This document shows, one piece after another, positions 17,653-26,355 of a stretch of 57,651 nt of DNA. The notes under the pieces are model-generated. The model searched no databases, was not told the DNA's origin, and was given only the letters and a program-made list of their open reading frames with translations. The stretch is from an uncultured bacterium. GTDB taxonomy: Bacteria; Cyanobacteriota; Vampirovibrionia; Gastranaerophilales; Gastranaerophilaceae. The first letter of the stretch is position 1, and the number at the start of each line of letters is the position of its first letter. The stretch lies in the NCBI GenBank assembly GCA_903868125.1, contig CAIPUE010000003.1, positions 1 through 57,651 of the forward strand. The letters run 5' to 3'. A program made the translations under genes and the position numbers.

Positions 17653-19002
17653 CTTTAATTCTATCACATGAGACGGCGTGTTTACAACCCTTAATTTGTT
17701 ACTAAGCCCGACACCTGAAACCCAAAGCACTTCAGAACCTTTGCAAAGCAAAATTAATTCGTCTTTGTTATGTTGGGGAACTCTTTTTGAATTTAAGTAT
17801 TTTTTAAGTTTCATAGAACCCACCATCCCGAACGGGATTATAAAATCTCCCTCGCGTCTTGTTCTAAGTGTCAAATCTATTCCAATATTATTTAAATTTA
17901 CATACGCAAAGTAAGCATCCTCGCGCGGAAAATTCAAATCGCCTTTTCCCTCGTATTTTTTTATCGAAAATGTTAAATCGGAATCAGGAAAATCATATTC
18001 TCCCTCTTTTAAAATAGTTATTTGGGAGTTATTTTTCTCCCCAAAAACTTTTGTAATTGAATAAATATATTTTGAACTTGCAAAAATCCATAAATCGTTT
18101 TTTAAAGAAAATCTTGAACCGGATTTTGATTCAAAATTACTCTTAATAAAGTCTAAAATATTAACAATTTTTTTTCTGTCGTAATCTAACCCCTCTTTTA
18201 AACAAATATCATAAATTATTTGTTGCATAACATCTTGCGAAAGTTTTTTGAATTTTTCAGTCAAAAGTTTATCCCCGACATAAACTTCTTTTTTAACCAA
18301 ATCCATATATTCATTCACGATATTCGTCTGACTGACAGCAAGTTCGGCAAGCGAATTGATTGATTTTTCGGCATGAAAATTAATTTCATCAAAAAACGGC
18401 ATAATTTTATGTCGGATAAAATTTCGTTTATAATTTATATCCAAATTTGAAGAATCACTGTTAGCGACAAGCCCGTTTGAATTGCAATAATCCTCAATCT
18501 GGGTTCTCGAAATTCCCAAAAGCGGTCTGTAAAGTGGCACTCCATCAATTAATCTCTTGGGCAAAATGCCCTGAAGCCCTTTAATTCCTGTTCCTTTTAT
18601 TATTCGATAAATAAGTGTTTCTGCGTTATCCGTTCTGCTATGCGCCGTAAAAATTGCACTATTTGCGTAATTTTTGGCATGTTTTAAGAAAAAATTATAT
18701 CTTGCTTCTCGGGCAAAATTTTCCGTTCTTTGTCCAATCCCATCAAAAGTTTCTGAAATAAATTCTATCCCTGATTTTTCGCAAAATCTCTTGCAATTAA
18801 TTTCTTCCTGCAAAGACTCCTCTGCACGCCAGTTATGGTTAAGATGTAGGGCTATGACTTTAAACCCGTATTTTTGAGAAAGCTTATTCAATATATCAAG
18901 CAAACACAAAGAATCGCAACCGCCTGAAAATCCTACCAAAAAAGTATTATCAGGACTTTTCAAAGCAAATTCATCTAAAAAATTATTAACTATTTCTATC
19001 AA
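17644..19002 (-). CDS. tilS: tRNA(Ile)-lysidine synthetase TilS
   Basis: Converts C34 of the CAU-anticodon tRNA-Ile to lysidine, using ATP and lysine. PP-loop motif GFSGGCDS at ~residues 24-31, then ALHLNHNWRAEES and FTAHSRTDNAETLIYRIIKGTGIKGL, typical of TilS; the C-terminal substrate-binding domain is present (RTRREGDFIIPFGMVGSMKLKKYL). The TTG start has GAAGGA just upstream and overlaps the triple-Clp_N gene by 17 bp, so it is translationally coupled and the last gene of its operon. Confidence 0.95.
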   Translation of the reverse strand: MIEIVNNFLDEFALKSPDNTFLVGFSGGCDSLCLLDILNKLSQKYGFKVIALHLNHNWRAEESLQEEINCKRFCEKSGIEFISETFDGIGQRTENFAREARYNFFLKHAKNYANSAIFTAHSRTDNAETLIYRIIKGTGIKGLQGILPKRLIDGVPLYRPLLGISRTQIEDYCNSNGLVANSDSSNLDINYKRNFIRHKIMPFFDEINFHAEKSINSLAELAVSQTNIVNEYMDLVKKEVYVGDKLLTEKFKKLSQDVMQQIIYDICLKEGLDYDRKKIVNILDFIKSNFESKSGSRFSLKNDLWIFASSKYIYSITKVFGEKNNSQITILKEGEYDFPDSDLTFSIKKYEGKGDLNFPREDAYFAYVNLNNIGIDLTLRTRREGDFIIPFGMVGSMKLKKYLNSKRVPQHNKDELILLCKGSEVLWVSGVGLSNKLRVVNTPSHVIELKNK

Positions 19003-20350
19003 TTTCCTTCAAAATCCCTTGTTTTATCTCAACAGCATCTACGCCTAATTGTTCCAAAGCTTTCATTGCAACAGATGTCGGCTCGGTTGTGATTGCGTAA
19101 AGAAGATGTTCGGCTAAAATTCTCGGTTTTTTATGCTTCTTCGCCTTTTGCCAAGCTACTTCAAGAACTTTTTTTGCACGTTTTGTGAATATAATTTCCT
19201 TATCATAATATTCGTTACCGTATCCGATAATTTCTTCTACAACTTGTCTCACGTCCTTAAGAGTAAGCTCCAAATCGTTTAAAACCTTGAACCCAACGCC
19301 CATACCCTCGCTCATCACTCCAAGTAAAAGCATTTCTGTCCCGACAACATTTCTGCCAAGCCGCCTTGCTTCTTTTTTTGCCAATCTTAAAATTGTAAGA
19401 GACTGTGGCATCTGCTTTTCTATCGGCTTGAGAATTCCATGAGCCAAATTGTCATCATTTACATCTAAACTTTTAAATATATCATAAGCAACACCCCTTT
19501 TTGCTTTTAACAATCCTAAAATAATATGCTCCGGCTTGATTGTAGAAGAACCAAGCTCTTTTGCCGTTTGTAAGGCTAAATCCATCATTATAAAAGCACT
19601 TGGAGTAAAGACAACTCGGTTAATATCATATTCTGACTGACGGGATGTTTGTTGAGCCAATTTTTCTTCAAAAATATCTGAATTTATACCATTTTCTTCC
19701 AAAAACTTAGATGTTTCAAAATTCTTAGCCTCCAAAACAGCTGATATTATTTGTTCGGTTCCTAATATTTCATATGTTGAATCCGAAAGCTTAGAAAAGG
19801 CGCGTTCAAAAATTTTTGACGTTCCCTCATCATCCTCAAAAAGATTTGCAGTATTTACATCTGGTGGCTCGGCATCTTTGCTATCTTCAAATTCGGGATG
19901 CTGAAGTTTTTTGGATTTTTTTTGAACAAGCTTAAACAAAATTCCTTTTGCCTGCGGGATGTCGAACTTAAAATGTTCTAAAATTCTTTCATTATAAGAA
20001 GACTCGCTGATAGCTGAAATAAATAAATGCTCAAAAAGCACGTAGCTATTACCTGATTTACTTGCTAAATCAAGCGTATTTTTGAGTAAATTTTTAAATT
20101 CATCGCTGAAAGGAACAGTTGAAGGGTTTTTCTCTGATTTTTCAAACCTTAGTTTATTTTCAACCTCTTTTTTCACCTCATCAAAAGTAACTTTAGAATT
20201 TTTAAAAAGCTTCAATGAAATTCCCTTTGCCTGTTTTACAATCGCCAGCAAAAGGTGTTCTGGTTGAACTGAAGCATTATGCATCAATTTTGACTGGACT
20301 TGGGCCTCAGTAATAACATTTATAGCTTTTTCGGTGAATTTTTCGAACAT
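18986..20350 (-). CDS. Stand-alone triple Clp_N (Clp R) domain protein, no ATPase
   Basis: Six half-repeats of the Clp N-domain are visible at roughly residues 1-75, 80-145, 185-240, 248-310, 315-375 and 385-450, i.e. three Clp_N domains. Examples are FTEKAINVITEAQVQSKLM, ARRLGRNVVGTEMLLLGVM and IIFTKRAKKVLEVAWQKAKK. The last pair is the most ClpC-like. No Walker A, AAA+ module or ClpP loop exists in the 454 residues. In ClpC these domains bind adaptors and substrates, so a docking or adaptor-competition role for Clp protease is my inference. It lies between the DUF1292 gene and tilS. Confidence 0.85.
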   Translation of the reverse strand: MFEKFTEKAINVITEAQVQSKLMHNASVQPEHLLLAIVKQAKGISLKLFKNSKVTFDEVKKEVENKLRFEKSEKNPSTVPFSDEFKNLLKNTLDLASKSGNSYVLFEHLFISAISESSYNERILEHFKFDIPQAKGILFKLVQKKSKKLQHPEFEDSKDAEPPDVNTANLFEDDEGTSKIFERAFSKLSDSTYEILGTEQIISAVLEAKNFETSKFLEENGINSDIFEEKLAQQTSRQSEYDINRVVFTPSAFIMMDLALQTAKELGSSTIKPEHIILGLLKAKRGVAYDIFKSLDVNDDNLAHGILKPIEKQMPQSLTILRLAKKEARRLGRNVVGTEMLLLGVMSEGMGVGFKVLNDLELTLKDVRQVVEEIIGYGNEYYDKEIIFTKRAKKVLEVAWQKAKKHKKPRILAEHLLYAITTEPTSVAMKALEQLGVDAVEIKQGILKEIDRNS

Positions 20351-20369
20351 ATTTTCCTAAATTTTATTA

Positions 20370-20642
20370 TTATTCTTCATCGTCTTCATCAGTTAGGTTT
20401 TCAACATATTCCGATACTTTATCGAATTCTTCATCATCCTCGATTGCCTCAAACAGATAATCTTCTCCGTCTTTTGTTAATCTCATAAGAACGACTTCGT
20501 CATAATCATCATTACTTTCGGCAGGAAGCAAAAGCGCATATTCTTTTTCCTCAAATTCAACAATGTCAAACAGTTCAAAATTGACAATGTTTCCTGCTTC
20601 ATCAACGGTTTCAATTAACTGTTTTTCTTCTTCTTTAGTCAT
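20370..20642 (-). CDS. DUF1292-type acidic protein
   Basis: A 90-residue, strongly acidic protein. ETVDEAGNIVNFELFDIVEFEEKEYALLLP followed by EVVLMRLTKDGEDYLFEAIEDDEEFD matches DUF1292 (YrzB-like). Function unknown in the family. In Firmicutes it is commonly encoded beside ruvX, as here (55 bp downstream of it). GAAAGAGAG precedes the ATG. Confidence 0.85.
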   Translation of the reverse strand: MTKEEEKQLIETVDEAGNIVNFELFDIVEFEEKEYALLLPAESNDDYDEVVLMRLTKDGEDYLFEAIEDDEEFDKVSEYVENLTDEDDEE

Positions 20643-20697
20643 AATTAACTCTCTTTCTTATTCTCGGCGCATTTTTGTGCACCCTAACTCTATTTTT

Positions 20698-21108
20698 CTA
20701 TTTTTTTACCCTTGATAGGTATTGTTCCAGTATAATACAAGCACTTTCAATATCAACTAATTCTTTATGTTTTCTAAAGTCAATTTTTCTGGCTTTTAAA
20801 TTTTCCTCAGCCTGCATGGACGTTAGTCTTTCATCCTCAAAAACAAGCTCAAAATATTTTTTTAAATTATTCGCAAACCAGATGCAATCATTAGCCTGCG
20901 CCCCCTCACTACCGTCCATATTAAGCGGAACGCCGACCACAATTGTTTTTATATTGTTTTCAGAGGCGATTTTCTTAATTTTTTCAATCGCCTCTTCTTC
21001 AGGGTTTCTTTGGACTACACAATTACCGATAGCAATAATATGCAAAAAATCACTTATCGCTACACCAATTCTTTTTGTACCAACATCAAGAGACATAATT
21101 TTATCCAT
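20698..21108 (-). CDS. ruvX: RuvX/YqgF pre-16S rRNA processing nuclease
   Basis: RNase H-fold nuclease involved in maturation of the 16S rRNA 5' end. The N-terminal metal-binding strand SLDVGTKRIGVAISD is at residues ~6-20; VVGVPLNMDGSEGAQA and VFEDERLTSMQAE are the other signature segments. Length (136) is normal. Its start overlaps the upstream helical-repeat gene by 8 bp, indicating coupling. Confidence 0.95.
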   Translation of the reverse strand: MDKIMSLDVGTKRIGVAISDFLHIIAIGNCVVQRNPEEEAIEKIKKIASENNIKTIVVGVPLNMDGSEGAQANDCIWFANNLKKYFELVFEDERLTSMQAEENLKARKIDFRKHKELVDIESACIILEQYLSRVKK

Positions 21109-22747
21109 TATCCACCCACAATTTTTCTATCGCCGAAATCATCAAATCAATCTGTTTTGAAGTTAATTCGAAATTTTTAGGCTTATTTCTTAACGCGAAA
21201 ATATTGGTCATTTTATGCTCTTCTTTATATTTAAATTTAAGCAAAACGTAATATTCATAAATGCTCTTTCGTATAATATTTTCGGACAATTGAAGCTTTT
21301 TCTTTTCCTCAAAATAAAGCGAGTACAAAAGCTGGGCATCTTCTTTATTCCCTGATAAATATTTCAAATAAGCACTCATTAAAATCCTTTTATCCAGTAA
21401 ATCTTTCTGTTCAACAGTAAAAATCTGAACAAGATTTTCACTCACAACCTCATCAAGGTTAAACTCAAAATTGTTCGTGCTTATTTTTGAGTTCAAACTC
21501 GATATCAAAAACCTGAAATCCTCGTTATAATCCACATCAAAAAACCATCTTTGGATAAAATCAAGCATGTAAATATCTTCCTGTTCGTCACCAGATAAAG
21601 TTTTTTGAACAAATTGGCTTTTCAGAGTAAGTTCAATCGGTACAACTTCAGCCTGAATATCCGACAAAAGATTTTTCCAGCAAATATATTCATAAGATAT
21701 TTGTTCTCCAAGCTTGCGGGTTAATTTTTCCGCACCGGATAAAATGGTTTTTATAACCGAAGGATTGAGATAAATGTGCTCATCCCCTTTATAAAATTTA
21801 TCCACAATTCTTTCAAATTCAAGTTTTGAGATATCATTGAATCCAAAGCAATCCACAATCCCATAAGTATCATTTATAACGATTGCAACCATTTGAATTG
21901 ATTCGTTTTCTCGCTCTCTTGAAAAAATAAGCGCCTGATTTCCATGCCCGTCCGGATAACTGGCATAAGAGCAATAGGGTTTGGAATTCAGAATACTTTT
22001 GTAAAAATCAATCGCATTATCTTCTCTAACACCTGAAATTTTCAACTTGGAAATATTTTTCTTTACTAACGTAAGCGTGTCTTCATCATAAACAAAGTCA
22101 ATAAGTTGCACAAGCGTATGTAAAGCCAGTTGAGACTTGGTTGTCCCCAGTATATCAATTGCTATTTTGCCGAGTTCACAGGTCGGATTATACAATACCA
22201 ACGGGTTTAAAATATTAGCTAAATTGTCCGAAGAATAATCTTCGCCCAGCGATTGAACGAGTATTTTTTTATCTGTCTCCGGTAATGAACTCAAAAAATC
22301 TAAAAAATCAATTTGAGCTTCGGGATTAATAATTGCGGTCTGTAAAAGTTTTTGCGTATCCGCATCTATAACTTCGTTTGGATTATCGAAATACTCTTCT
22401 AATTTTTCGTAATCTACTTTATTCCCCATATCCTTTAAGACATTTAAGAGGATAGTTTTTGTCGAATCGGACACTGACGGATTTTTCAAAATCCCCCAAA
22501 GTGCCGTTTCAAAATCCTCTTTATCACAAAGCTTGAGTGCCAAAAAGCAAATTAAAATAACCTTTTGTTCGTTTGCTTTTAAAAGTTCTTTTATTAAAAC
22601 TTCAAGAATAGTTTTTTTATCATTTTGTAAGATTAATACTCTTAATATCCCATCAACATTTGCCGCTTCAAGATTAGTTTGGAATTTGGTCAACACGGTC
22701 AAAATTTCAGCTTTTATTTGAAGTTTATTTAGCTGATTAGTTGTCAT
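21101..22747 (-). CDS. Helical-repeat (HEAT-like) protein of unknown function
   Basis: No family recognised. Residues ~1-240 are successive amphipathic helices of HEAT/ARM type (ILTVLTKF, VLIKELLK, ALWGILKNPSVSD, LVQLIDFVYDEDTLTLVKKN). Residues ~265-330 look like a mixed alpha/beta module with a degraded-enzyme feel (YPDGHGNQALIFSRER, IVINDTYGIVDCFGF), and the end is helical. ATG 22747 is chosen because it overlaps the preceding stop as TAATG; a TTG at 22765 is possible. Cytoplasmic. Lies between the ClpX-type zinc finger and ruvX. Confidence 0.7.
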   Translation of the reverse strand: MTTNQLNKLQIKAEILTVLTKFQTNLEAANVDGILRVLILQNDKKTILEVLIKELLKANEQKVILICFLALKLCDKEDFETALWGILKNPSVSDSTKTILLNVLKDMGNKVDYEKLEEYFDNPNEVIDADTQKLLQTAIINPEAQIDFLDFLSSLPETDKKILVQSLGEDYSSDNLANILNPLVLYNPTCELGKIAIDILGTTKSQLALHTLVQLIDFVYDEDTLTLVKKNISKLKISGVREDNAIDFYKSILNSKPYCSYASYPDGHGNQALIFSRERENESIQMVAIVINDTYGIVDCFGFNDISKLEFERIVDKFYKGDEHIYLNPSVIKTILSGAEKLTRKLGEQISYEYICWKNLLSDIQAEVVPIELTLKSQFVQKTLSGDEQEDIYMLDFIQRWFFDVDYNEDFRFLISSLNSKISTNNFEFNLDEVVSENLVQIFTVEQKDLLDKRILMSAYLKYLSGNKEDAQLLYSLYFEEKKKLQLSENIIRKSIYEYYVLLKFKYKEEHKMTNIFALRNKPKNFELTSKQIDLMISAIEKLWVDNG

Positions 22748-23001
22748 TATCTGCTTTTCCCCCAAAAGGCATCCAAAATCATCTGCGCTTCGGCGGAAGG
22801 CATCCTGTCATTCAATATCAAATACTGAACCGCTATCATTGTACATTCAGAACAAATATTAACATCCGGTCCTTGCACCATTTTGATTACCTGAGTGTTT
22901 GGGCGCTTGCAAAAGCTACAGTACAGAATTTCGTTTTTTTCGCCTTTAGATTCTTTGTTCGATTTCTTTGAGCCTAATCTTACTACTTTTTCATCTGACA
23001 T
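22747..23001 (-). CDS. Stand-alone ClpX-type C4 zinc finger protein
   Basis: 84 residues. After a basic head (KKSNKESKGEKNE) comes YCSFCKRPNTQVIKMVQGPD and then NICSECTMIAVQYLI: the C4 zinc-binding domain that in ClpX dimerises and binds adaptors and substrates. No AAA+ module follows; the frame ends cleanly with TAATG coupling to the next gene. First gene of the operon that also encodes the triple Clp_N protein. Confidence 0.85.
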   Translation of the reverse strand: MSDEKVVRLGSKKSNKESKGEKNEILYCSFCKRPNTQVIKMVQGPDVNICSECTMIAVQYLILNDRMPSAEAQMILDAFWGKSR

Positions 23002-23016
23002 ATTTAACTCCTTTTT

Positions 23017-23052
23017 AGTTGAAAAGTCGAACAGTTGAATAGTTGAACAGTT
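23017..23052. repeat. Octamer tandem repeat (AGTTGAAN)
   Basis: Four and a half copies of an 8-bp unit: AGTTGAAA, AGTCGAAC, AGTTGAAT, AGTTGAAC, AGTT. It sits in the gene-free spacer between the zinc-finger operon and the TPR lipoprotein gene, next to a palindrome and heptamer repeats. Confidence 0.75.
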
Positions 23053-23072
23053 CTGCGGTTCTTGCTTACTTT

Positions 23073-23100
23073 TGTCGGTGCGGTTAAATCCGCACCCTAC
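23073..23100 (-). repeat. Palindromic repeat (GTAGG family), minus orientation
   Basis: Stem GGTGCGG / CCGCACC ending CCTAC; identical over 28 bp, in inverted orientation, to 37934-37961. Confidence 0.85.
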
Positions 23101-23110
23101 CGTTCACCGC

Positions 23111-23151
23111 CCTACCGTTTACCGTTTACCGTTTACTGTTTACTGTTTACT
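23111..23151. repeat. Heptamer tandem repeat (CCGTTTA / CTGTTTA)
   Basis: About five 7-bp units, immediately beside the palindrome. Matching heptamers (CGGTAAA / CGGTGAA) flank the inverted palindrome copy at 37904-37938, so palindrome and heptamers travel as one composite. Confidence 0.7.
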
Positions 23152-23178
23152 CATCTATTGTAACTTAAATTATTAATA

Positions 23179-23207
23179 TTGCCAAATATTTTATTTTAGT
23201 GTAATAT
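23179..23207 (+). promoter_or_regulatory. Promoter of the TPR lipoprotein - lgt pair
   Basis: TTGCCA (23179-23184), 17-nt spacer, TAATAT (23202-23207), then a ~25-nt leader with GGGAG before the ATG at 23241. Confidence 0.7.
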
Positions 23208-23240
23208 TAATTTTACAAGAATTTATAGTAGGGAGAAGTC

Positions 23241-23828
23241 ATGAAAAAAGCGTTTTTATTAGTATTGATACTATTTGTGTCCGTTATTTCAACCGCATGT
23301 ATTAATAATTTGGCTGTACAAGAACTTAACAGTAAGGCAAAAGATTATTTAAATAAAGGCGATTTTGAAAATGCAATCAGCCGCCTAAAATCAAGCATTG
23401 ATTTGGATAGTACAATTTTTGAAACCCATTATAATTTGGGAATTGCCTACACTCAGGCGGAAAAATATCCCGAAGCCGTTGAAACTTTTCAAAGCGCAAT
23501 AAAACTTAAACCTGATTTTACAGATACTTATTATTCACTTGCAGTCGCACAGGAAAATTATGCAAAAGGGATTATTGACGGATCACTAAAAAACAAAGAT
23601 GAAAAAATCGAAACTAAAGATTTAGAAATTGAACAACCTAAAAAAGAGTTGACAAAAGAAGAAAAAGTTCAAGTGGAAAAACTGCTTAATGACTCCATAG
23701 TCTCATACTCAACTTATCTTGAAAAAGGGCAAGATATAGAAGATAAAAAAGATGTCGAAGAGAAGATTGAATACCTAAAAACTCAGGCACTAAAATATTC
23801 TTCTGATACAAAAACAAGTATTGAGTAA
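23241..23828 (+). CDS. TPR lipoprotein
   Basis: Lipoprotein signal KKAFLLVLILFVSVISTAC (Cys20). Residues ~28-110 contain two to three tetratricopeptide repeats (AKDYLNKGDFENAISRLKSS; HYNLGIAYTQAEKYPEAVET; YYSLAVAQENYAKG), followed by a Lys/Glu-rich coiled region to the C-terminus. TPRs scaffold protein-protein contacts; the partner is unknown. It precedes lgt, the enzyme that would lipidate it, with a 4-nt gap if lgt starts at 23833. Confidence 0.8.
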   Translation: MKKAFLLVLILFVSVISTACINNLAVQELNSKAKDYLNKGDFENAISRLKSSIDLDSTIFETHYNLGIAYTQAEKYPEAVETFQSAIKLKPDFTDTYYSLAVAQENYAKGIIDGSLKNKDEKIETKDLEIEQPKKELTKEEKVQVEKLLNDSIVSYSTYLEKGQDIEDKKDVEEKIEYLKTQALKYSSDTKTSIE

Positions 23829-23832
23829 TATA

Positions 23833-24618
23833 ATGTTTGTTTCGCCTGGTGATATCGCATTTTCAGTAGGTTCCGTATCCGTTTATTATTATGGTGTAAT
23901 TATGGCTGTTTCGCTCTTTGCGGGAGTTCTGGTTGCAAGGTTTGTGGTTGCCAAATTTTATTCTGAAATTACCCCTGAAACAATTTATGATATTTCGCCA
24001 CACATTATAATCGGCGCTATTTTAGGTGCAAGAATTTACTATTGTTTATTGAGTTATAATTATTATGCGCAGAACCCTTTTGAAATCGTAAAACTCTGGC
24101 ATGGGGGCATTTCAATCCACGGAGCGATAATCGGAGGGTTAATCGGAGGAATAATTTACGCTAAAAAACATAAACTTCCTGTCTTAAAACTCTGCGATAT
24201 TTTTTCCTATGGGTTGGTTTTAGGTCAGGCAATCGGGAGATGGGGAAATTTCTTTAACTCAGAGGCTTTTGGTCGTCCGAGCGAAAACTTTTTGAAATTA
24301 TACATCCCGATTTACAAAAGACCGCTGGAGTATTTACAATATAACTATTTTCACCCGACTTTTTTGTATGAAAGCATACTTGATGTTTGTATATTTTTAA
24401 TCTTATTTTTTGTTATACGAAAATTCACCAAAAACAATGACGGAATCATATTTTTCTCATACCTAATTTTGTACTCAATCGTCAGAATAGCCATTGAACA
24501 AGTAAGAATAGACAGCATCTTGAATATTTTTGGCATCCCGATTGCCCAAATTGCAAGCATTTTAATAATATTAATTTCAACAATTTTGATGATTAGAATA
24601 TTGAAATATAAATGCTAA
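23833..24618 (+). CDS. lgt: Prolipoprotein diacylglyceryl transferase
   Basis: Inner-membrane enzyme transferring diacylglyceryl from phosphatidylglycerol to the lipobox cysteine. Six to seven membrane helices; HGGISIHGAIIGGLIGG near residue 91 and the Lgt signature GQAIGRWGNFFNSEAFG near residue 132 are intact. ATG 23833 gives the usual short N-terminus (MFVSPGDIAF) and follows the upstream stop by 4 nt; an upstream TTG at 23821 overlaps that stop and is less likely. Confidence 0.95.
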   Translation: MFVSPGDIAFSVGSVSVYYYGVIMAVSLFAGVLVARFVVAKFYSEITPETIYDISPHIIIGAILGARIYYCLLSYNYYAQNPFEIVKLWHGGISIHGAIIGGLIGGIIYAKKHKLPVLKLCDIFSYGLVLGQAIGRWGNFFNSEAFGRPSENFLKLYIPIYKRPLEYLQYNYFHPTFLYESILDVCIFLILFFVIRKFTKNNDGIIFFSYLILYSIVRIAIEQVRIDSILNIFGIPIAQIASILIILISTILMIRILKYKC

Positions 24619-24625
24619 GAATATT

Positions 24626-25327
24626 TTAATTTTTATCCAATATATTTCTATTCAAAAAGTCGTTCGCAACGGTATCTTTTACTATTAATTTTAATTCAAC
24701 TCTACGGCTTTTATCATAATCTTCTTTCCCATCCACAAAGACAGGTTCTGTAAAACTTTTACCTTCAACTATGATTGTTTTAGTTAATTTATCAGTATAT
24801 TTTTTATTGTAACCGGTTTTAAAAAAATATTCAGCGACAGCATTGGCTCTTTTTAAACTTAAATCCATGTTTTTTGTAAACTGTTCTTCTTTGGATGGAA
24901 TATTTTTAAACGTTTGAGAATCCGTATGCCCCTGAATTACAACATTTGAAATCATTTTATATAATTTAGAATTTGCAAATATTGTATTAACGTAAATCGG
25001 AATGAATTTATCAAGATATTTTTTTCCCTTATCAGATAATTCGTAACTATTTATATCAAACAACTCCAAATCAGAAATCTTAACCTGTCCCGTCAGATTA
25101 TCTATCTGGACATTAATTTTTTCTTTTTGCATATTTTGTACCAATTCTTTTGCAATATCACTTTGGGCAGACTGTTGTTGGAGTTTTTGTTGGGTAAATC
25201 CGGTCATAGCAAGAATAAACAAGGTCATAAAAATTATTGCCAAACCTAATAACAGGTCAGTCATTGTTACCCAGAAAACATTCTCCTCCTCTTCAGGACT
25301 TGATTTTATAAATCTTTTGCCAATCAT
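24626..25327 (-). CDS. ZorB/MotB-like stator protein with OmpA domain
   Basis: Single N-terminal membrane helix at residues ~17-42 (VFWVTMTDLLLGLAIIFMTL) with Asp24 placed like the proton-binding Asp of MotB/ZorB/ExbD. A short linker and beta segment precede an OmpA/Pal peptidoglycan-binding domain (~residues 125-225): VIQGHTDS, then SLKRANAVAEYFF, and SRRVELKLIV. GGAG precedes ATG 25327. Forms a pair with the 3-TM protein upstream. With no pilus, flagellar or Tol genes around, I call it ZorB-like rather than MotB. It is expected to harness proton flow while anchored to the cell wall. Confidence 0.75.
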   Translation of the reverse strand: MIGKRFIKSSPEEEENVFWVTMTDLLLGLAIIFMTLFILAMTGFTQQKLQQQSAQSDIAKELVQNMQKEKINVQIDNLTGQVKISDLELFDINSYELSDKGKKYLDKFIPIYVNTIFANSKLYKMISNVVIQGHTDSQTFKNIPSKEEQFTKNMDLSLKRANAVAEYFFKTGYNKKYTDKLTKTIIVEGKSFTEPVFVDGKEDYDKSRRVELKLIVKDTVANDFLNRNILDKN

Positions 25328-25361
25328 TTTCACTCCACTTTACAATAAGACGGCTGTGCCG

Positions 25362-26264
25362 TTAAAATAAATCATCAACTATATCTGATGTTGATTTCCT
25401 TTGTTTATCAACCTTTTCCTGAAGCTTGTTTACTCCAAATATTAAATTCTCAAGATATGGAACCAAAACCTTTGCGAGACTGCTCTCCAAAGATTCTTGA
25501 AATCGATTTGGGATACTTGATAACAAATTCGTCATTGAATTATTTTGAATTTTAGTTTCTTTCAAAAGCTCTATCAAAAATTTTTCGGACGATATATTAT
25601 CAAAGAGTTTATAAAATTTTTCCTGAACTTCACTCAAAGGAAGTTTACACTTAGTATTATACAAAATTCTTTCTATCATTAAAAACGTAAGCGCAGAACC
25701 TACCGCAAGTACTGAAACCAGAGCAGCTACCTGCATGCTGGACATAAGGTTGGAAATTGATTTTATTGTTGCTTCCTGAGTCGCAAAATCTACTCCGGTA
25801 AAGGCTATGGCGATATTCAAAAACGTAAACAAGGGCCCTAAACCTGTTAAAATAGTTGGCGCAGTTTGAATTAACTTGTAATTCAATTTTGAAGTTACAA
25901 GCGTTTCCTCATTAAAGAAATATATTGGGTCAATTGTAGTTTGAATATTTTCGACAGATTGAGATATGTTCTGAAAAACAATATCATTGTTTTCGTTTTT
26001 CAAAGAAACACTCTCCGAATAAACCAAAGTATTCTTAAATTCAGCCCAAGAATTTGCCACATACGAATTCGTAGACATTAAATCATCCAATTCTTTAAAT
26101 TTGAATATTAAATCAGATTTCTTAAAGTTTTGTAATATAGCAGCAAATTCAATCAACTTTAAGTTTATGTAATTAACCTTCCTTATATAGTAAATTAAAA
26201 TAGAAAAAAACGTTACAAGAACTATCAAAATAGCCGGATTGAATAAAATTTCCAAAAAATTCAT
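25362..26264 (-). CDS. ZorA/ExbB-like stator channel protein (3 TM)
   Basis: Three membrane helices: residues ~10-28 (NPAILIVLVTFFSILIYYI), ~142-163 (TAPTILTGLGPLFTFLNIAI) and ~190-212 (VAALVSVLAVGSALTFLMI). The last two carry the small-residue/Thr pattern of MotA/TolQ/ExbB channels. Three helices fits ZorA/ExbB better than MotA (four). A ~75-residue cytoplasmic tail with coiled-coil character follows, shorter than in known Zorya ZorA proteins. ATG 26264 is preceded by GGAGAGG; a longer reading to 26312 is unlikely. Followed after 34 bp by the ZorB-like gene. Confidence 0.75.
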   Translation of the reverse strand: MNFLEILFNPAILIVLVTFFSILIYYIRKVNYINLKLIEFAAILQNFKKSDLIFKFKELDDLMSTNSYVANSWAEFKNTLVYSESVSLKNENNDIVFQNISQSVENIQTTIDPIYFFNEETLVTSKLNYKLIQTAPTILTGLGPLFTFLNIAIAFTGVDFATQEATIKSISNLMSSMQVAALVSVLAVGSALTFLMIERILYNTKCKLPLSEVQEKFYKLFDNISSEKFLIELLKETKIQNNSMTNLLSSIPNRFQESLESSLAKVLVPYLENLIFGVNKLQEKVDKQRKSTSDIVDDLF

Positions 26265-26355
26265 TTGCCCACCTCTCCTCTTACAATAATGATACCATGA
26301 ATAATACCACAAAAAAATGATTTGTTTTTTTTAAATTTGTTATATGATATTTAAA

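Noticed and set aside
23017-23151. CRISPR array
   Set aside because: Units of 7-8 bp without spacers; these are simple tandem repeats. No cas genes in the window.
24626-26264. A complete, known Zorya defence system
   Set aside because: No ZorC, ZorD or ZorE within reach; the ZorA-like tail is shorter than in characterised systems. Kept only as a Zorya-like candidate.
24626-26264. Flagellar MotAB or Tol/Exb
   Set aside because: Three helices rather than MotA's four, no flagellar or Tol genes, and an OmpA domain that ExbD/TolR lack.
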